From an uncultured Flavobacteriaceae bacterium (GTDB lineage Bacteria > Bacteroidota > Bacteroidia > Flavobacteriales > Flavobacteriaceae), in NCBI GenBank assembly GCA_947489085.1, contig CANLCJ010000002.1, positions 1 through 64,000 of the forward strand: a stretch of 64,000 nt of DNA. Reading direction: 5' to 3'. This document shows positions 17,396-27,867 of the stretch, piece by piece. Each line of letters begins with the position of its first letter. Position 1 is the first letter of the stretch. The position numbers and the translations under genes were made by a program. Under the pieces are notes generated by a model. The model had not been told where the DNA came from. It did not search any database and was given only the letters and a program-made list of their open reading frames with translations.

Positions 17396-19399
17396 CTAAT
17401 CTACATTATCATGCAAAAAAGAATTGTTTGTTCGTAATTGGATATCGTCGTTATCGTCTGAGCTAACACTTGTACGCGATATATTCGTATCTGTAGCATG
17501 CTTGCCTTCTTCTAAGTTTACACCTTGACGCTTGTAGGCTGGTACTTTTTCAATGTCATCTATTTTAGAAGTGTTAAATTTATAATTAAAATCTTTCATT
17601 TTACGTCTGCGTTCTGCGGTACGTTGTTTTAAAATTTCAGAAATTGGCATTTCTGTGACTTCTCCACTGTCTTCTAGAGGCTTGCTTTCTACTTTCTTTT
17701 CGTCTTCCTCGGCAATAACTACCTTACGTTTAAACACTAGTTCTTCTTCTGTGTCTTCAAGAACTTCTTTAGCAACCGCTTCTTTATTGCGGGCATTTGG
17801 TGTCTCTTCTTCAATAAAATCATCTAGAACGTAACGCACATCTGCTGTTTCGTCTGTTTTCGTTTTCGATGACAACTCCTCAAACTCATTAACTGGCAAA
17901 TTCTTTATGCCATCGTTGTCTTCGTCTAAATTATAGGTAATGGTTTCTTCTATAATTTCTTGAGCATCTTCCTTCTCTGGAGTTAACGGTAAATCGAATG
18001 TTAAGGTTATTTGTTGTTCTTCTTCTACGTTTGTAACCTCTGGCTTAACCACTTCCATTGTAGGTATGGGCTTAATTATAAAGTCATCTGTATTTACGAC
18101 TTCAGGTTTTTTCTTTTTATCTATAAATGTGTCGTAATCTACATCTATATGCCTTATGGCTTCAGTTGTCGCTACAAGATCGGTTGAGTTTGGTGTGCTT
18201 AGGGGTTGTGCTTTTTCAATTGTTACTTTTTCTGCGAAAGTTAACGCTTCCTCTACCTCTGCTACATCTAAAGTGTGTCTTACAATTGGGTCTGGCTCCT
18301 TTACTACCTCTATTTTAGGTACAATTATTACAGGTTCTTTTTCTTTTACTTCTGTTTCTTCCTCTAATGCGTGTACTACTTTTTTAGTTTCTGTATTAGA
18401 GATTTCATCTTGCTGTTCTATATTAAAACCCGTAGCAATTATGGTAACAGAGATCGATTCTTCTAAGCTATCGTCCTCTCCTACTCCCATAATTATGTTT
18501 GCGCCATGTCCTGCTTCATTTTGTATATGGTCGTTAATTTCTCCAATCTCATCAATAGTAATCTCCTGTACACCAGAAACAATGAGCAGTAATACGTTTT
18601 TGGCACCTGTTATTTTATTATCGTTTAGCAATGGCGAATCTAAGGCTTTTCGAATAGCGTCTTGTGCTCTATTTTGTCCTGCCGCTAAAGCAGATCCCAT
18701 AATTGCAGTTCCACTATTACTCAACACTGTTTTAGCGTCCCGTAAATCTATATTTTGTGTGTAATGGTGTGTTATTACTTCTGCAATGCCTCTTGCTGCT
18801 GTAGAAAGCACTTCATCTGCTTTAGAGAATCCTGCTTTAAAGCCCAAGTTGCCGTATACTTCTCTTAGCTTGTTATTATTAATTACAATTAAAGAATCCA
18901 CAACATCTCGCAAACGTTCTATTCCTTTTTGAGATTGTTCTAACCGCATTTTACCTTCAAACTGAAATGGCATTGTAACTATACCTACAGTTAAAATGTC
19001 TTTTTCTTTTGCCATTTTAGCAATTATGGGTGCAGCACCTGTACCTGTACCACCTCCCATTCCTGCGGTTATAAATACCATTTTTGTATTGGTATCTAAC
19101 ATTTGAGAGATCTCATCGAAACTTTCTACAGCAGATTGCTCGCCAACATCTGGATTGGCACCAGCACCCAATCCTTCGGTTAAGTTTACACCTAGTTGAA
19201 TTTTATTTGGCACACTACTGTTTTGTAGTGCCTGTGCATCTGTATTACACACATAAAAGTCTACGCCTTTTATACCTTGTTGGAACATGTGGTTTATAGC
19301 GTTACTACCGCCTCCACCAACGCCGATCACCTTAATAACATTTGATTGATTTTTAGGTAAATCAAACGCTATGCTTTCGAATTCGTTTTTGCTGCTCAT
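17396..19399 (-). CDS. ftsZ: Cell division GTPase FtsZ
   Basis: FtsZ polymerises at mid-cell to form the division ring. The GTP-binding signature [12 protein letters not shown] lies at about residues 113-124, after the N-terminal [13 protein letters not shown] motif at 26-38. The tubulin-like core ends near residue 335. The remaining 330 residues are a long Glu/Val/Thr-rich linker, giving 667 aa against 383 in E. coli. Long linkers are usual in Bacteroidota. The extreme C-terminus, [13 protein letters not shown], is probably the conserved peptide that binds FtsA and other partners. It is the last gene of the dcw cluster, 56 bases after ftsA, and is followed by a strong terminator. Confidence 0.98.
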   Translation of the reverse strand: MSSKNEFESIAFDLPKNQSNVIKVIGVGGGGSNAINHMFQQGIKGVDFYVCNTDAQALQNSSVPNKIQLGVNLTEGLGAGANPDVGEQSAVESFDEISQMLDTNTKMVFITAGMGGGTGTGAAPIIAKMAKEKDILTVGIVTMPFQFEGKMRLEQSQKGIERLRDVVDSLIVINNNKLREVYGNLGFKAGFSKADEVLSTAARGIAEVITHHYTQNIDLRDAKTVLSNSGTAIMGSALAAGQNRAQDAIRKALDSPLLNDNKITGAKNVLLLIVSGVQEITIDEIGEINDHIQNEAGHGANIIMGVGEDDSLEESISVTIIATGFNIEQQDEISNTETKKVVHALEEETEVKEKEPVIIVPKIEVVKEPDPIVRHTLDVAEVEEALTFAEKVTIEKAQPLSTPNSTDLVATTEAIRHIDVDYDTFIDKKKKPEVVNTDDFIIKPIPTMEVVKPEVTNVEEEQQITLTFDLPLTPEKEDAQEIIEETITYNLDEDNDGIKNLPVNEFEELSSKTKTDETADVRYVLDDFIEEETPNARNKEAVAKEVLEDTEEELVFKRKVVIAEEDEKKVESKPLEDSGEVTEMPISEILKQRTAERRRKMKDFNYKFNTSKIDDIEKVPAYKRQGVNLEEGKHATDTNISRTSVSSDDNDDIQLRTNNSFLHDNVD

Positions 19400-19455
19400 A
19401 AATATCTTGTTTTCTCAGATTCTTAATGTTACTCTTAATAAATAGCTAATGTCTT

Positions 19456-20775
19456 CTACTCGGCGTTGTCTAAAAAATCTTTGACACGCTCGGTTAATTT
19501 GTCTAAGAACGACCTACGTTCTTTTACTGGTTTTTCAATTTCTTCTTCTTCTACAGTCTCATCGTTTACTTGCTCTTCGTATACTTCTTGGGCTTTTTGC
19601 TCAACTTTTTTACGCTCGTTGCGTTTTAAGCCATCTAAAACCAATCCAACTGCGGTAGCATACAATGGGCTTGTTACGTCGCTATCGCTATCTCCTGCTA
19701 AATGCTCGTTGGGATAGCCTATTCTGGTGTCCATACCTGTAATGTACTCCACCAATTGCTTTAAGTGTTTTAACTGGCTTCCACCTCCTGTTAATACAAT
19801 GCCTGCGATGAGTTTCTTTTTTTGTTCTTCGTGTCCGTAGTTTTTAATTTCTGCAAACACTTGCTCCACGATCTCGACAACACGAGCGTGAATTATTCTT
19901 GAGAGATTTTTAAGTGTTATTTCTTTTGGTTCTCTTCCACGTAAACCTGGAATGGAAACAATTTCATTATCCTTATTTTCACCTGGCCATGCGGAGCCAA
20001 ATTTTATTTTTAAAAGTTCGGCTTGTTTTTCTATAATAGAGCAGCCTTCTTTTATGTCTTCAGTAATTACATTACCGCCAAATGGTATTACTGCAGTATG
20101 GCGTATAATGCCATCTCTAAAAATAGCGAGATCTGTTGTACCTCCTCCTATATCTATCAGAGCTACTCCTGCTTCTTTTTCTTCTTGGCTTAATACTGCG
20201 TTGGCAGATGCTAGTGGCTCTAGTGTAATACCTTCAAGATTTAATCCCGAGCTTTTAATGCAACGTCCAATATTTCGTATTGAAGATACTTGCCCTACAA
20301 CAACATGAAAGTTGGCTTCTAACCGCCCACCATACATTCCTATAGGTTCTTTAATTTCTGCTTGGCCATCTACTTTATACTCTTGAGGTAGTACGTGTAT
20401 AATTTCCTCTCCTGGCAACATTACCAGTTTATGTACTTGGTTGATAAGGCTGTCAATATCATCATCGTCTATTACCGTTTCAGAGTCGGATCTGGTAATG
20501 TAATCGCTGTGTTGCAAGCTGCGAATGTGTTGTCCTGCAATACCAACTGTAACATCTTCTATTTTAAATTCTGCAGTGGCTTCTGCTTCCTGAATGGCTT
20601 GTTGTATGGATTGGATGGTTTGGGTTATGTTATTTACAACACCACGGTGTACCCCTAAACTTTTAGATTTTCCTATACCTAAAATTTCAAGCTTGTCGTA
20701 TTCGTTTTTACGACCAATCATTGCCACAATTTTTGTGGTTCCTATGTCTAACCCTACTGCTAAATTATGTTCCAT
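19456..20775 (-). CDS. ftsA: Cell division protein FtsA
   Basis: This actin-like ATPase tethers FtsZ filaments to the inner membrane. The N-terminus has the phosphate-1 motif (VGLDIGTTKIVAMIG, about residues 7-21), and the phosphate-2-like motif ALIDIGGGTTDLAIF lies at about 205-219. LTGGGSQLKHL, near residue 331, matches the adenosine motif. The last 20 residues (RRSFLDKLTERVKDFLDNAE) form an amphipathic helix suited to membrane targeting. The length of 439 aa is normal, with an acidic linker before the final helix. It starts 3 bases after the ftsQ stop and precedes ftsZ. Confidence 0.97.
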   Translation of the reverse strand: MEHNLAVGLDIGTTKIVAMIGRKNEYDKLEILGIGKSKSLGVHRGVVNNITQTIQSIQQAIQEAEATAEFKIEDVTVGIAGQHIRSLQHSDYITRSDSETVIDDDDIDSLINQVHKLVMLPGEEIIHVLPQEYKVDGQAEIKEPIGMYGGRLEANFHVVVGQVSSIRNIGRCIKSSGLNLEGITLEPLASANAVLSQEEKEAGVALIDIGGGTTDLAIFRDGIIRHTAVIPFGGNVITEDIKEGCSIIEKQAELLKIKFGSAWPGENKDNEIVSIPGLRGREPKEITLKNLSRIIHARVVEIVEQVFAEIKNYGHEEQKKKLIAGIVLTGGGSQLKHLKQLVEYITGMDTRIGYPNEHLAGDSDSDVTSPLYATAVGLVLDGLKRNERKKVEQKAQEVYEEQVNDETVEEEEIEKPVKERRSFLDKLTERVKDFLDNAE

Positions 20776-20778
20776 CTT

Positions 20779-21498
20779 TTATATTTTGGTACAGACCACT
20801 TGATTATCAAACTGCAAATTTACTTTAGTATATTGTTCTAAAGTACCTTCTTTCAAACTCTTTTTATAAAATGCTTTTAAATTATTTATCTTCTTATCTA
20901 AAGCATTTAAACTTCCTAAAAACACATCAAATTTGCACTTTCTTAACTTTAATGTTATGTTTTTGTCTCTATTTTGATTGATTTCTACAACGTGCTGTTT
21001 TAAAAAATCATCCAACTCTATTTTAGAGGCTACTTTAAAAACAGTTTCTAACTTATTTTTTTCAACGTAACCAGTAACCATTGGTACTCTAGCTGTGTAG
21101 TTTAGCGATAAGGGCATGAATTTACCGTCGTCGTCAATGTAGTAAGAAGCATTTGTACTTACTCTTGCAACGGGTCTTTTTTGTTTAATTTCTGCGCTAA
21201 GCGTGCCATCTACAGCAACATACACTTCAGCAGATTTAATCATGGGATTAGAATTCAGGGCAGTTTCTAACGTGTTCAAATCTAAAGTTTCTTTAGACAG
21301 TTTTTTAACAACCTGTTGATTTTGTATTAACAATTTACTAACAGCCGCATTGGTAATGAATAAGTTATCTTCTCCCAAAAAGGACACATTGGGTTTAGAA
21401 ATGCTACGCGCATTGTTACGCTTTCCACTAAATGCATAGAGAAACACTACTAAAATTAGTAGTAAAATCATTTTTATGTAGCTCCAATTAACTCGCAA
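20779..21498 (-). CDS. ftsQ: Cell division protein FtsQ
   Basis: This is a bitopic inner-membrane protein of the divisome (239 aa). A single transmembrane segment lies at about residues 9-21, followed by a periplasmic POTRA-like and beta domain. Sequence conservation in this family is weak, and the assignment rests mainly on topology, length and its place between murC and ftsA. Its start overlaps the end of murC by 11 bases, which indicates translational coupling. Confidence 0.9.
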   Translation of the reverse strand: MRVNWSYIKMILLLILVVFLYAFSGKRNNARSISKPNVSFLGEDNLFITNAAVSKLLIQNQQVVKKLSKETLDLNTLETALNSNPMIKSAEVYVAVDGTLSAEIKQKRPVARVSTNASYYIDDDGKFMPLSLNYTARVPMVTGYVEKNKLETVFKVASKIELDDFLKQHVVEINQNRDKNITLKLRKCKFDVFLGSLNALDKKINNLKAFYKKSLKEGTLEQYTKVNLQFDNQVVCTKI

Positions 21499-22840
21499 CG
21501 CTTAAGGCTTTTTTTATACGTTCTACTTCTGCTCCTATATCTCCTGCGCCTAGAGTTAAAACAACTTGTGCTTTACTTTTTTGCAACTCATTTAGAAGCG
21601 CTTCTTTACTTACTAGTTTTTTATTTACACATTGTACTTTATCTAAAAGCCATTGCGATGTTACCCCTTCTATAGGCAATTCTCTTGCTGGGTATATATC
21701 TAATACTAATAGCTCATCAAACTGAGATAAACTTTTTGCAAATGCGTCTACAAAATCTCGTGTTCTGCTGTACAAATGTGGTTGAAAAATGGCTAACACG
21801 TTTTGTCCTGGATACATTTCTCTCACTGCTGCGTGCGTGGCATTTATTTCTTCTGGATGGTGTGCATAATCGTCTATAAACACAAGATCTTTTGTTTTTA
21901 TATGGTAACTAAAGCGCCGCTTTACACCTTTATAGCTTTTTAAAGCTTCTACCAAATGATCGGGATGACAGCCATAGGTATTGGCCATAGCAAAGGCTGC
22001 TAGGGCATTGGACAAATTGTGCTGCCCTGGCAGGGAAAACTCTACATTATACACAATGGTTTCTGGTGTTTTTATATTGAATATATACACCCCGTTTTTT
22101 ATTTTTATATGCTGGATGCTAAAATCGGCATCATCATCTATACCATAAGTTATTCCCTCTAGTGGCAATCCGTTTTTTACAAACAATTGCCCTCCTGGCC
22201 TGATTTTTTGGATGAAGGCTTTAAAGGCATCTTCTAGTGCTGATGCTTCACCGTAAATATCGAGGTGATCTGGGTCCATTGCTGTAACGCAAGCCAAATT
22301 TGGAGATAGTGTTAAAAACGACCTGTCAAATTCATCGGCCTCCACTACTGAAATTTCATCTCCATTTAAAATTAAATTGGAATCGTAATTCTCACTTATG
22401 CCTCCTAAAAACGCTGTTAATGGTGCTTTACAGTGGTTTAATAAATGGCCTAAAATACTGGTGGTTGTGGTTTTTCCGTGTGTACCTGCCACTGCCAAGC
22501 AATAAGTGTTTTCTGTTATTAAGCCTAGTATTTTAGATCGTTTTACAACGGTATAGGATTCCGAATTAAAATACTGTAATTGCGTATGTACCTCTGGAAT
22601 CGCTGGTGTGTATACAATTAAAGTGTCTTTAGCATCCAAAAATGCTTCTGGAATTTGCGCTATACCATCTTCAAAACAAACATTAACACCAAGATTTTGC
22701 AAGGCTTTAGTTATCTCCGTTGGCGTTTTATCATAGCCTGCTACTTGCTTTCCTACGAAATGAAAATAGCGCGCTATGGCACTCATGCCTATGCCACCTA
22801 TGCCTACAAAATACACCTTATGTATATTACTTAAATTCAT
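21488..22840 (-). CDS. murC: UDP-N-acetylmuramate--L-alanine ligase MurC
   Basis: This cytoplasmic ligase adds L-Ala to UDP-MurNAc, the first amino acid of the peptidoglycan stem. The N-terminal nucleotide-binding motif is [12 protein letters not shown] (about residues 12-23). The ATP P-loop is GTHGKTTTT (about 118-126). The central DPDHLDIYG and the [10 protein letters not shown] motif (about 320-329) are characteristic of MurC rather than other Mur ligases. The length of 450 aa is typical. Its start overlaps the murG stop by 4 bases (ATGA type). Confidence 0.97.
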   Translation of the reverse strand: MNLSNIHKVYFVGIGGIGMSAIARYFHFVGKQVAGYDKTPTEITKALQNLGVNVCFEDGIAQIPEAFLDAKDTLIVYTPAIPEVHTQLQYFNSESYTVVKRSKILGLITENTYCLAVAGTHGKTTTTSILGHLLNHCKAPLTAFLGGISENYDSNLILNGDEISVVEADEFDRSFLTLSPNLACVTAMDPDHLDIYGEASALEDAFKAFIQKIRPGGQLFVKNGLPLEGITYGIDDDADFSIQHIKIKNGVYIFNIKTPETIVYNVEFSLPGQHNLSNALAAFAMANTYGCHPDHLVEALKSYKGVKRRFSYHIKTKDLVFIDDYAHHPEEINATHAAVREMYPGQNVLAIFQPHLYSRTRDFVDAFAKSLSQFDELLVLDIYPARELPIEGVTSQWLLDKVQCVNKKLVSKEALLNELQKSKAQVVLTLGAGDIGAEVERIKKALSVAS

Positions 22841-23940
22841 GCGTTTAATACTTGCTCTACTTCTTTTACTATGGCTTTTGTTGCATTTACTAATGCTAAT
22901 GTTTTTATATTCTCACTTAATGTTTTCTGTTTTTCTTTTGAAGCTATCAACTCCGAAAACACAGGTTCAAAATCAGCTTTCAGATTGTTTTCTTTTATCA
23001 AAATAGCAGCTTTTTTACTTACTATAGCTTTGGCGTTTTTTGTTTGATGGTCTTCTGCCACATTGGGCGAAGGGATAAATAACACTGGCTTACCTACAAT
23101 ACACAATTCTGAAACCGAACTTGCACCTGCTCTAGATATGATGATATCTGCAGCTGCGTATGCCAAATCCATAGCATTTAAAAACGCATGGACTTGTATA
23201 TGTTTGTGTTGCTCCAAATCTTTGTATTTTTCGTAATACAGTTTTCCGCACTGCCATATAACTTGGATGTTTTTTGCCTCTAAAAAACTGCATTTTTCTG
23301 CTATCAATTCGTTTATGCGTCTTGCGCCTAAACTACCACCAAGCACTAAAAGTGTTTGTTTTTTAGGATTTAACTTAAAATATGTGTTTGCTCTTAACCG
23401 CTTCTGCGATACATCTAGCAAATCTTCTCGAACTGGATTTCCTGTTATTACAATTTTATCTTTCGGAAAAAACCGTTCTAAACCTTCGTAAGCCACACAA
23501 ATTCTTTTTGCTTTTTTCGACAGGAGTTTATTAGTAATGCCTGGATACGAATTTTGTTCTTGAATTAGTGTTGGTATGCCTTTAGCCGCTGCTGCATATA
23601 ATAAAGGCCCACTTGCAAAGCCCCCTGTACCTATAACTATGTCTGGTTTAAATCTTCTTATTATTTTTCGAGATTTAATTAGGCTGCTAAACACTTTAAG
23701 TGGAAACATCCCATTTTTTAAAGTTAATTGCCTTTGTAGCCCAGAAATCCATAAGCCTTCTATGGCATACCCCGCTTGTGGTACTTTTTCCATTTCCATA
23801 CGATCTTTAGCTCCCACAAACAGAAATTCAGTTTCTGGGTTCTTAGATTTTAAAGCGTTTGCAATGGCTATGGCTGGATATATATGCCCGCCAGTACCTC
23901 CGCCAGATAAAATGATACGATATGGTTTTAATGTGCTCAC
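22837..23940 (-). CDS. murG: UDP-GlcNAc transferase MurG (lipid II synthesis)
   Basis: MurG is a peripheral membrane glycosyltransferase (GT28) that adds GlcNAc to lipid I to give lipid II. The N-terminal glycine-rich loop [15 protein letters not shown] lies at about residues 13-27. A second glycine-rich stretch, [10 protein letters not shown], lies near 105, and the UDP-GlcNAc site region [17 protein letters not shown] near 270-286. At 367 aa it is full length. It is coupled to murC by a 4-base overlap and lies 41 bases after ftsW. Confidence 0.97.
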   Translation of the reverse strand: MSTLKPYRIILSGGGTGGHIYPAIAIANALKSKNPETEFLFVGAKDRMEMEKVPQAGYAIEGLWISGLQRQLTLKNGMFPLKVFSSLIKSRKIIRRFKPDIVIGTGGFASGPLLYAAAAKGIPTLIQEQNSYPGITNKLLSKKAKRICVAYEGLERFFPKDKIVITGNPVREDLLDVSQKRLRANTYFKLNPKKQTLLVLGGSLGARRINELIAEKCSFLEAKNIQVIWQCGKLYYEKYKDLEQHKHIQVHAFLNAMDLAYAAADIIISRAGASSVSELCIVGKPVLFIPSPNVAEDHQTKNAKAIVSKKAAILIKENNLKADFEPVFSELIASKEKQKTLSENIKTLALVNATKAIVKEVEQVLNA

Positions 23941-23981
23941 TCTATTATTTTAATTCTACTTTTATATATTTTTTTAAATTC

Positions 23982-25175
23982 TTAAATAGCCTCAGATAGC
24001 ACCTCAAGTGGATTATCTTCGTCTACTTCTTTCGCTTTAATTTCTTCTCGTTTTGCACTTACACTTAATATAATGCCTATAGCCATACAGGTCATCCATA
24101 TAGAAGTTCCTCCACTACTTATAAGCGGTAGTGTTTGCCCTGTTACAGGAAACAACTCTACTGCTACTGCCATATTTATTAAGGCTTGAAAAATAATGGG
24201 CAGCCCAACGCCTAATGCTAAAAGTTTGCCAAATATGGTGTCTGCTTTTTGAGCCACAATAACGACTCTAAATAACAACCATAGGTAGAGCAGCATTATA
24301 AAAAACCCTCCTATTAAGCCGTACTCTTCAATAATAATAGCGAAAATAAAATCTGATGAAGACTGTGGTAAAAAGTTTTTTTGTATGCTTTTTCCAGGTC
24401 CTACACCTCTAATCTCTCCTGAGGCTATTGCTATTTTTGCTTTTTCTATTTGGTAGTCTGCCTCGGTATCTTCGCCATTAGCATAATTTTTAATTCTATT
24501 TTCCCAAGTGTTTACTTTTACTCTTAATGGCCCTGTCGTCATTTTTGCTACCAATACAAAAAGGGTTAAGCCTAGCATTCCTGATCCTAATATTACTGCT
24601 ATATATTTTATAGGATAACCTCCCATAAAAACTAACACTAAAACCATAGTAAATATAATGGCCGTTGTAGAAAAATTAGAAGGCAATATTAATGCTAAAA
24701 CCATGAAAACAGGCACCCATAACGGGAGTATAGACGATTGGAATGTAATGGTTTTGTCTTTTATTTTCGAGAGGTACCGCGCCACATACACCATTAATAC
24801 AACTGATGCGAGTGTTGATGTTTGAAACGACATATTAACAAAGGGCAACCTTATCCAACGGCTGGCACTTGCGCCTTGTACTGTGGTACCTTGTAAAATA
24901 GTTATGGTAAGCAATACCAAAACAAAAGGAATCATTATTAGCGATAAACCTTTAAAATAGCGGTAAGGTATTTTGTGTACACCGTACATTATAGAAAAGC
25001 CTAATACCAAATGCACAAAATGTTTTACAAAAAATACGAAAGTATTACCACTACTGCTCTTATATGCTAAATTACTTGCTGCACTGTAAACCGGTAAAAA
25101 CGATAGAATAGCCAATAGCGCCACTATTGCCCATATTAACCGATCTCCTTTTATATTTTTAAATATTTGCTGCAT
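23982..25175 (-). CDS. ftsW: SEDS peptidoglycan glycosyltransferase FtsW
   Basis: This polytopic inner-membrane protein of the SEDS family (397 aa) polymerises lipid II at the septum with its partner FtsI. About ten hydrophobic segments are visible. Signature stretches include the extracellular loop region with GEIRGVGPGKSIQKNFLPQS (about residues 253-272), SSDFIFAIIIEEYG, and LPLISSGGTS (about 344-353) near the C-terminus. The position between murD and murG is normal. The cytoplasmic C-terminal tail is short and acidic. Confidence 0.96.
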   Translation of the reverse strand: MQQIFKNIKGDRLIWAIVALLAILSFLPVYSAASNLAYKSSSGNTFVFFVKHFVHLVLGFSIMYGVHKIPYRYFKGLSLIMIPFVLVLLTITILQGTTVQGASASRWIRLPFVNMSFQTSTLASVVLMVYVARYLSKIKDKTITFQSSILPLWVPVFMVLALILPSNFSTTAIIFTMVLVLVFMGGYPIKYIAVILGSGMLGLTLFVLVAKMTTGPLRVKVNTWENRIKNYANGEDTEADYQIEKAKIAIASGEIRGVGPGKSIQKNFLPQSSSDFIFAIIIEEYGLIGGFFIMLLYLWLLFRVVIVAQKADTIFGKLLALGVGLPIIFQALINMAVAVELFPVTGQTLPLISSGGTSIWMTCMAIGIILSVSAKREEIKAKEVDEDNPLEVLSEAI

Positions 25176-25237
25176 GTATTTTACTAATAAGGCTTACTTG
25201 TGTTAGACCCTGTGCTTTGTAATTGGTTACTCTTTTT

Positions 25238-26569
25238 TTACAGATTTCTTACCGCATCTTTAAACTGACGTCCTCTATCTTCGTAATTCTCAAATAAATC
25301 GAAGCTGGCACATGCTGGAGACAACAGCACACTGTCTCCAGATTCTGCTACCTTATATGCTATTTTAACGGCTTCTGTAATATGTTGTGTCTCTACGATA
25401 ACATCTACCATATCACCAAAGGTTTCCATAAGTTTTTGATTGTCTACACCTAAACAAATAATGGCTTTTACTTTCTCGTTTACAAACTTAAAAAGCTCTC
25501 TATAATCATTGCCTTTATCTACACCGCCTACTATCCAAATTGTTGGTGTCCCCATACTTTCTAAAGCGTAATATGTTGCATTTACGTTTGTAGCTTTAGA
25601 ATCGTTTATGTACTGTACTTTATTTATTTTAAGTACTTGCTCTAAACGGTGCTCCACGCCTTGAAAATTCTCCAAACTTTCACGAATGGTTTGTTTTCTT
25701 ATTTTTAGCAAATGTGCTACTGTAGATGCAGCCATTGCATTTTTTACGTTGTGTTTTCCTTTAAGGGCTAAATTGTTTGTTGGCATAATTATTTTAGTGT
25801 TATCTATCGTTAGTATTATTTCATTATTTTTAAAATACGCTCCATTTTCTACTTCTTGTTGTAATGAAAATGGCAGCAGCCTAGACTGTACTGGATGCGC
25901 TTTTAAATGCGCAGTAATTACAGGATCGTCTGCATCGTATATCAAAACATCTTCTTTTGTTTGATTTTTTGTTATTTTAAATTTAGAAGCTACATAGTTT
26001 TCAAACTTGTAATCGTAGCGGTCTAAATGATCTGGTGTTATGTTAGTAATTACAGCGATTTGGGGTTTAAAATCCTTAATATCGTCTAACTGGAAACTAC
26101 TTATCTCTAACACATAATTATCGTAATTTTCTTCTTGCACTTGTTGCGCAAAACTATCGCCAATATTTCCTGCTAAGCCTACATTTACATCTTGCTTTAA
26201 GAGATGGTGCGTTAACGTTGCTGTGGTAGTTTTACCATTGCTACCCGTAATGCCAATTAAATTTGCCTTGGTGTATTGAGATGCAAATTCTATCTCAGAC
26301 AATATTGGCACCCCTTTGGTTTTTAATAGCTTAACTATAGGCACTGTGTTTGGTATTCCAGGGCTTTTCATAACTACATTGGCATTTACTATTTTAGCTT
26401 CTGTATGTTGTTTTTCCTCCCATGGTATAGCATTATCTATTAGCGTGTTTTTATACGCTGGTTTTATTTCTCCTTTATCTGAAACAAAAACCTCGTAGCC
26501 TTTTGCTTTTCCTAAAAGCGCTGTACCTACACCACTTTCTCCTCCTCCTAGTATTACTAATCGCTTCAC
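25238..26569 (-). CDS. murD: UDP-MurNAc-L-Ala--D-Glu ligase MurD
   Basis: This cytoplasmic ATP-dependent ligase adds D-Glu to the stem peptide. The N-terminal Rossmann motif is LGGGESGVGTALLG (about residues 7-20). The P-loop GITGSNGKTTTATL is at about 107-120, ITPDHLDRYD near 178 and NDSKATNVNAT near 320, all MurD features. The length is 443 aa. The gene starts 6 bases after the mraY stop. Confidence 0.97.
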   Translation of the reverse strand: MKRLVILGGGESGVGTALLGKAKGYEVFVSDKGEIKPAYKNTLIDNAIPWEEKQHTEAKIVNANVVMKSPGIPNTVPIVKLLKTKGVPILSEIEFASQYTKANLIGITGSNGKTTTATLTHHLLKQDVNVGLAGNIGDSFAQQVQEENYDNYVLEISSFQLDDIKDFKPQIAVITNITPDHLDRYDYKFENYVASKFKITKNQTKEDVLIYDADDPVITAHLKAHPVQSRLLPFSLQQEVENGAYFKNNEIILTIDNTKIIMPTNNLALKGKHNVKNAMAASTVAHLLKIRKQTIRESLENFQGVEHRLEQVLKINKVQYINDSKATNVNATYYALESMGTPTIWIVGGVDKGNDYRELFKFVNEKVKAIICLGVDNQKLMETFGDMVDVIVETQHITEAVKIAYKVAESGDSVLLSPACASFDLFENYEDRGRQFKDAVRNL

Positions 26570-26575
26570 TTTATC

Positions 26576-27817
26576 TTATCTTATTTTCAATGTTACAATT
26601 GAAATGATAGCTAAAAGCACTCCTACAATCCAAAAACGTGTTACAATTTTACTTTCGTGGTAGCCTAATTTTTGGTAATGGTGGTGTAATGGCGACATTT
26701 TAAAAATACGCCTACCAGCCCCGTATTTTTTCTTGGTGTACTTAAACCAGCTTACTTGCAACACCACAGATAAATTTTCGGCTAAAAAGATACCGCAGAG
26801 CACTGGTATTAACCACTCTTTGCGCACGGCGATAGCAATTACTGCTATAATTCCTCCTATGGTTAAACTTCCTGTATCTCCCATAAACACTTGAGCTGGA
26901 AAGGTATTGTACCATAAAAATCCAATTAATGCCCCCACAAAAGCAGCAATATAGATTGTAATTTCTTCCACCCTTGGGATGTACATGATCTCTAGATATT
27001 CTGAAAAAATAATATTACCAGATACCCATGCAAAAATACCTAGAGTAAGCACAATAATAGCAGAAGTTCCCGCTGCCAAACCATCAATACCATCGGTTAG
27101 GTTTGCACCGTTGGATACTGCTGTTATTATAAAGATTACGGCAATTACAAAAATTATCCAAGCATATTTCTCTAGTCCAGGATTGATCCAAGTGATGAGA
27201 TCGGCGTAATCAAATTCATTATTCTTTACGAAAGGAATTGTTGTTTTGGTAGATTTTTGTTCGTCTTTAAACAGCTTTGTAATTGAAACATCGGGGTTGT
27301 TTGCTAAAATTTCTTGTTGTGCTGCCTCTGGCAATTTCTCTTTTACCGTAACATTATCGTTAAAATAAAGTGTTAACCCAACAATAAGCCCTAGCCCTAT
27401 TTGTCCCATTACTTTAAAACGCCCTTTTAAACCTTCTTTATCATTTTTAAATTTTTTAATATAATCGTCTATAAAACCAATAACTCCCATCCAAACGGTA
27501 GTTACAATAAGAAGAATGATGTATATGTTTTCTAGCTTAGCTAATAGAAGCACTGGTATTAGAGTAGCTAAAATAATGATGACACCACCCATAGTTGGCG
27601 TACCTGCTTTTTCGGCTTGCCCTGCTAACCCTAAATCTCGAATGGTTTCTCCCATTTGCTTTTTTTGCAAAAACCGTATAATACGCTTTCCATAAATGGT
27701 TGATATGAGTAACGACAGCATCATTGCCAAAGCCCCTCTAAAGGTTAAAAACCCAAAGAGCGATGCTCCTGGTAATTGGAACTGTTGTTCTAAGTATTCA
27801 AAAAGATAGTATAGCAT
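26576..27817 (-). CDS. mraY: Phospho-MurNAc-pentapeptide transferase MraY
   Basis: MraY makes lipid I by transferring phospho-MurNAc-pentapeptide to undecaprenyl phosphate in the inner membrane. Visible motifs are the substrate-site GTPTMGG (about residues 72-78), FIDDYIKK (about 114-121), [14 protein letters not shown] (about 239-252), [12 protein letters not shown] (about 312-323) and [11 protein letters not shown] (about 376-386). At 413 aa it is longer than E. coli MraY (360). The extra residues form an insert at about 150-210 between membrane segments, as in other Bacteroidota. Confidence 0.97.
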   Translation of the reverse strand: MLYYLFEYLEQQFQLPGASLFGFLTFRGALAMMLSLLISTIYGKRIIRFLQKKQMGETIRDLGLAGQAEKAGTPTMGGVIIILATLIPVLLLAKLENIYIILLIVTTVWMGVIGFIDDYIKKFKNDKEGLKGRFKVMGQIGLGLIVGLTLYFNDNVTVKEKLPEAAQQEILANNPDVSITKLFKDEQKSTKTTIPFVKNNEFDYADLITWINPGLEKYAWIIFVIAVIFIITAVSNGANLTDGIDGLAAGTSAIIVLTLGIFAWVSGNIIFSEYLEIMYIPRVEEITIYIAAFVGALIGFLWYNTFPAQVFMGDTGSLTIGGIIAVIAIAVRKEWLIPVLCGIFLAENLSVVLQVSWFKYTKKKYGAGRRIFKMSPLHHHYQKLGYHESKIVTRFWIVGVLLAIISIVTLKIR

Positions 27818-27867
27818 GTGTTTCTTTGTTTATAGACCTTCGTCTTAGTTGGTTTGTGTTTCGCTTT

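Noticed and set aside
18156-18764. 202-aa plus-strand open frame opposite ftsZ
   Set aside because: It is antisense to the conserved FtsZ GTPase core, low in complexity (Ser/Val/Ile-rich) and has no family features; it is a shadow of the real gene.
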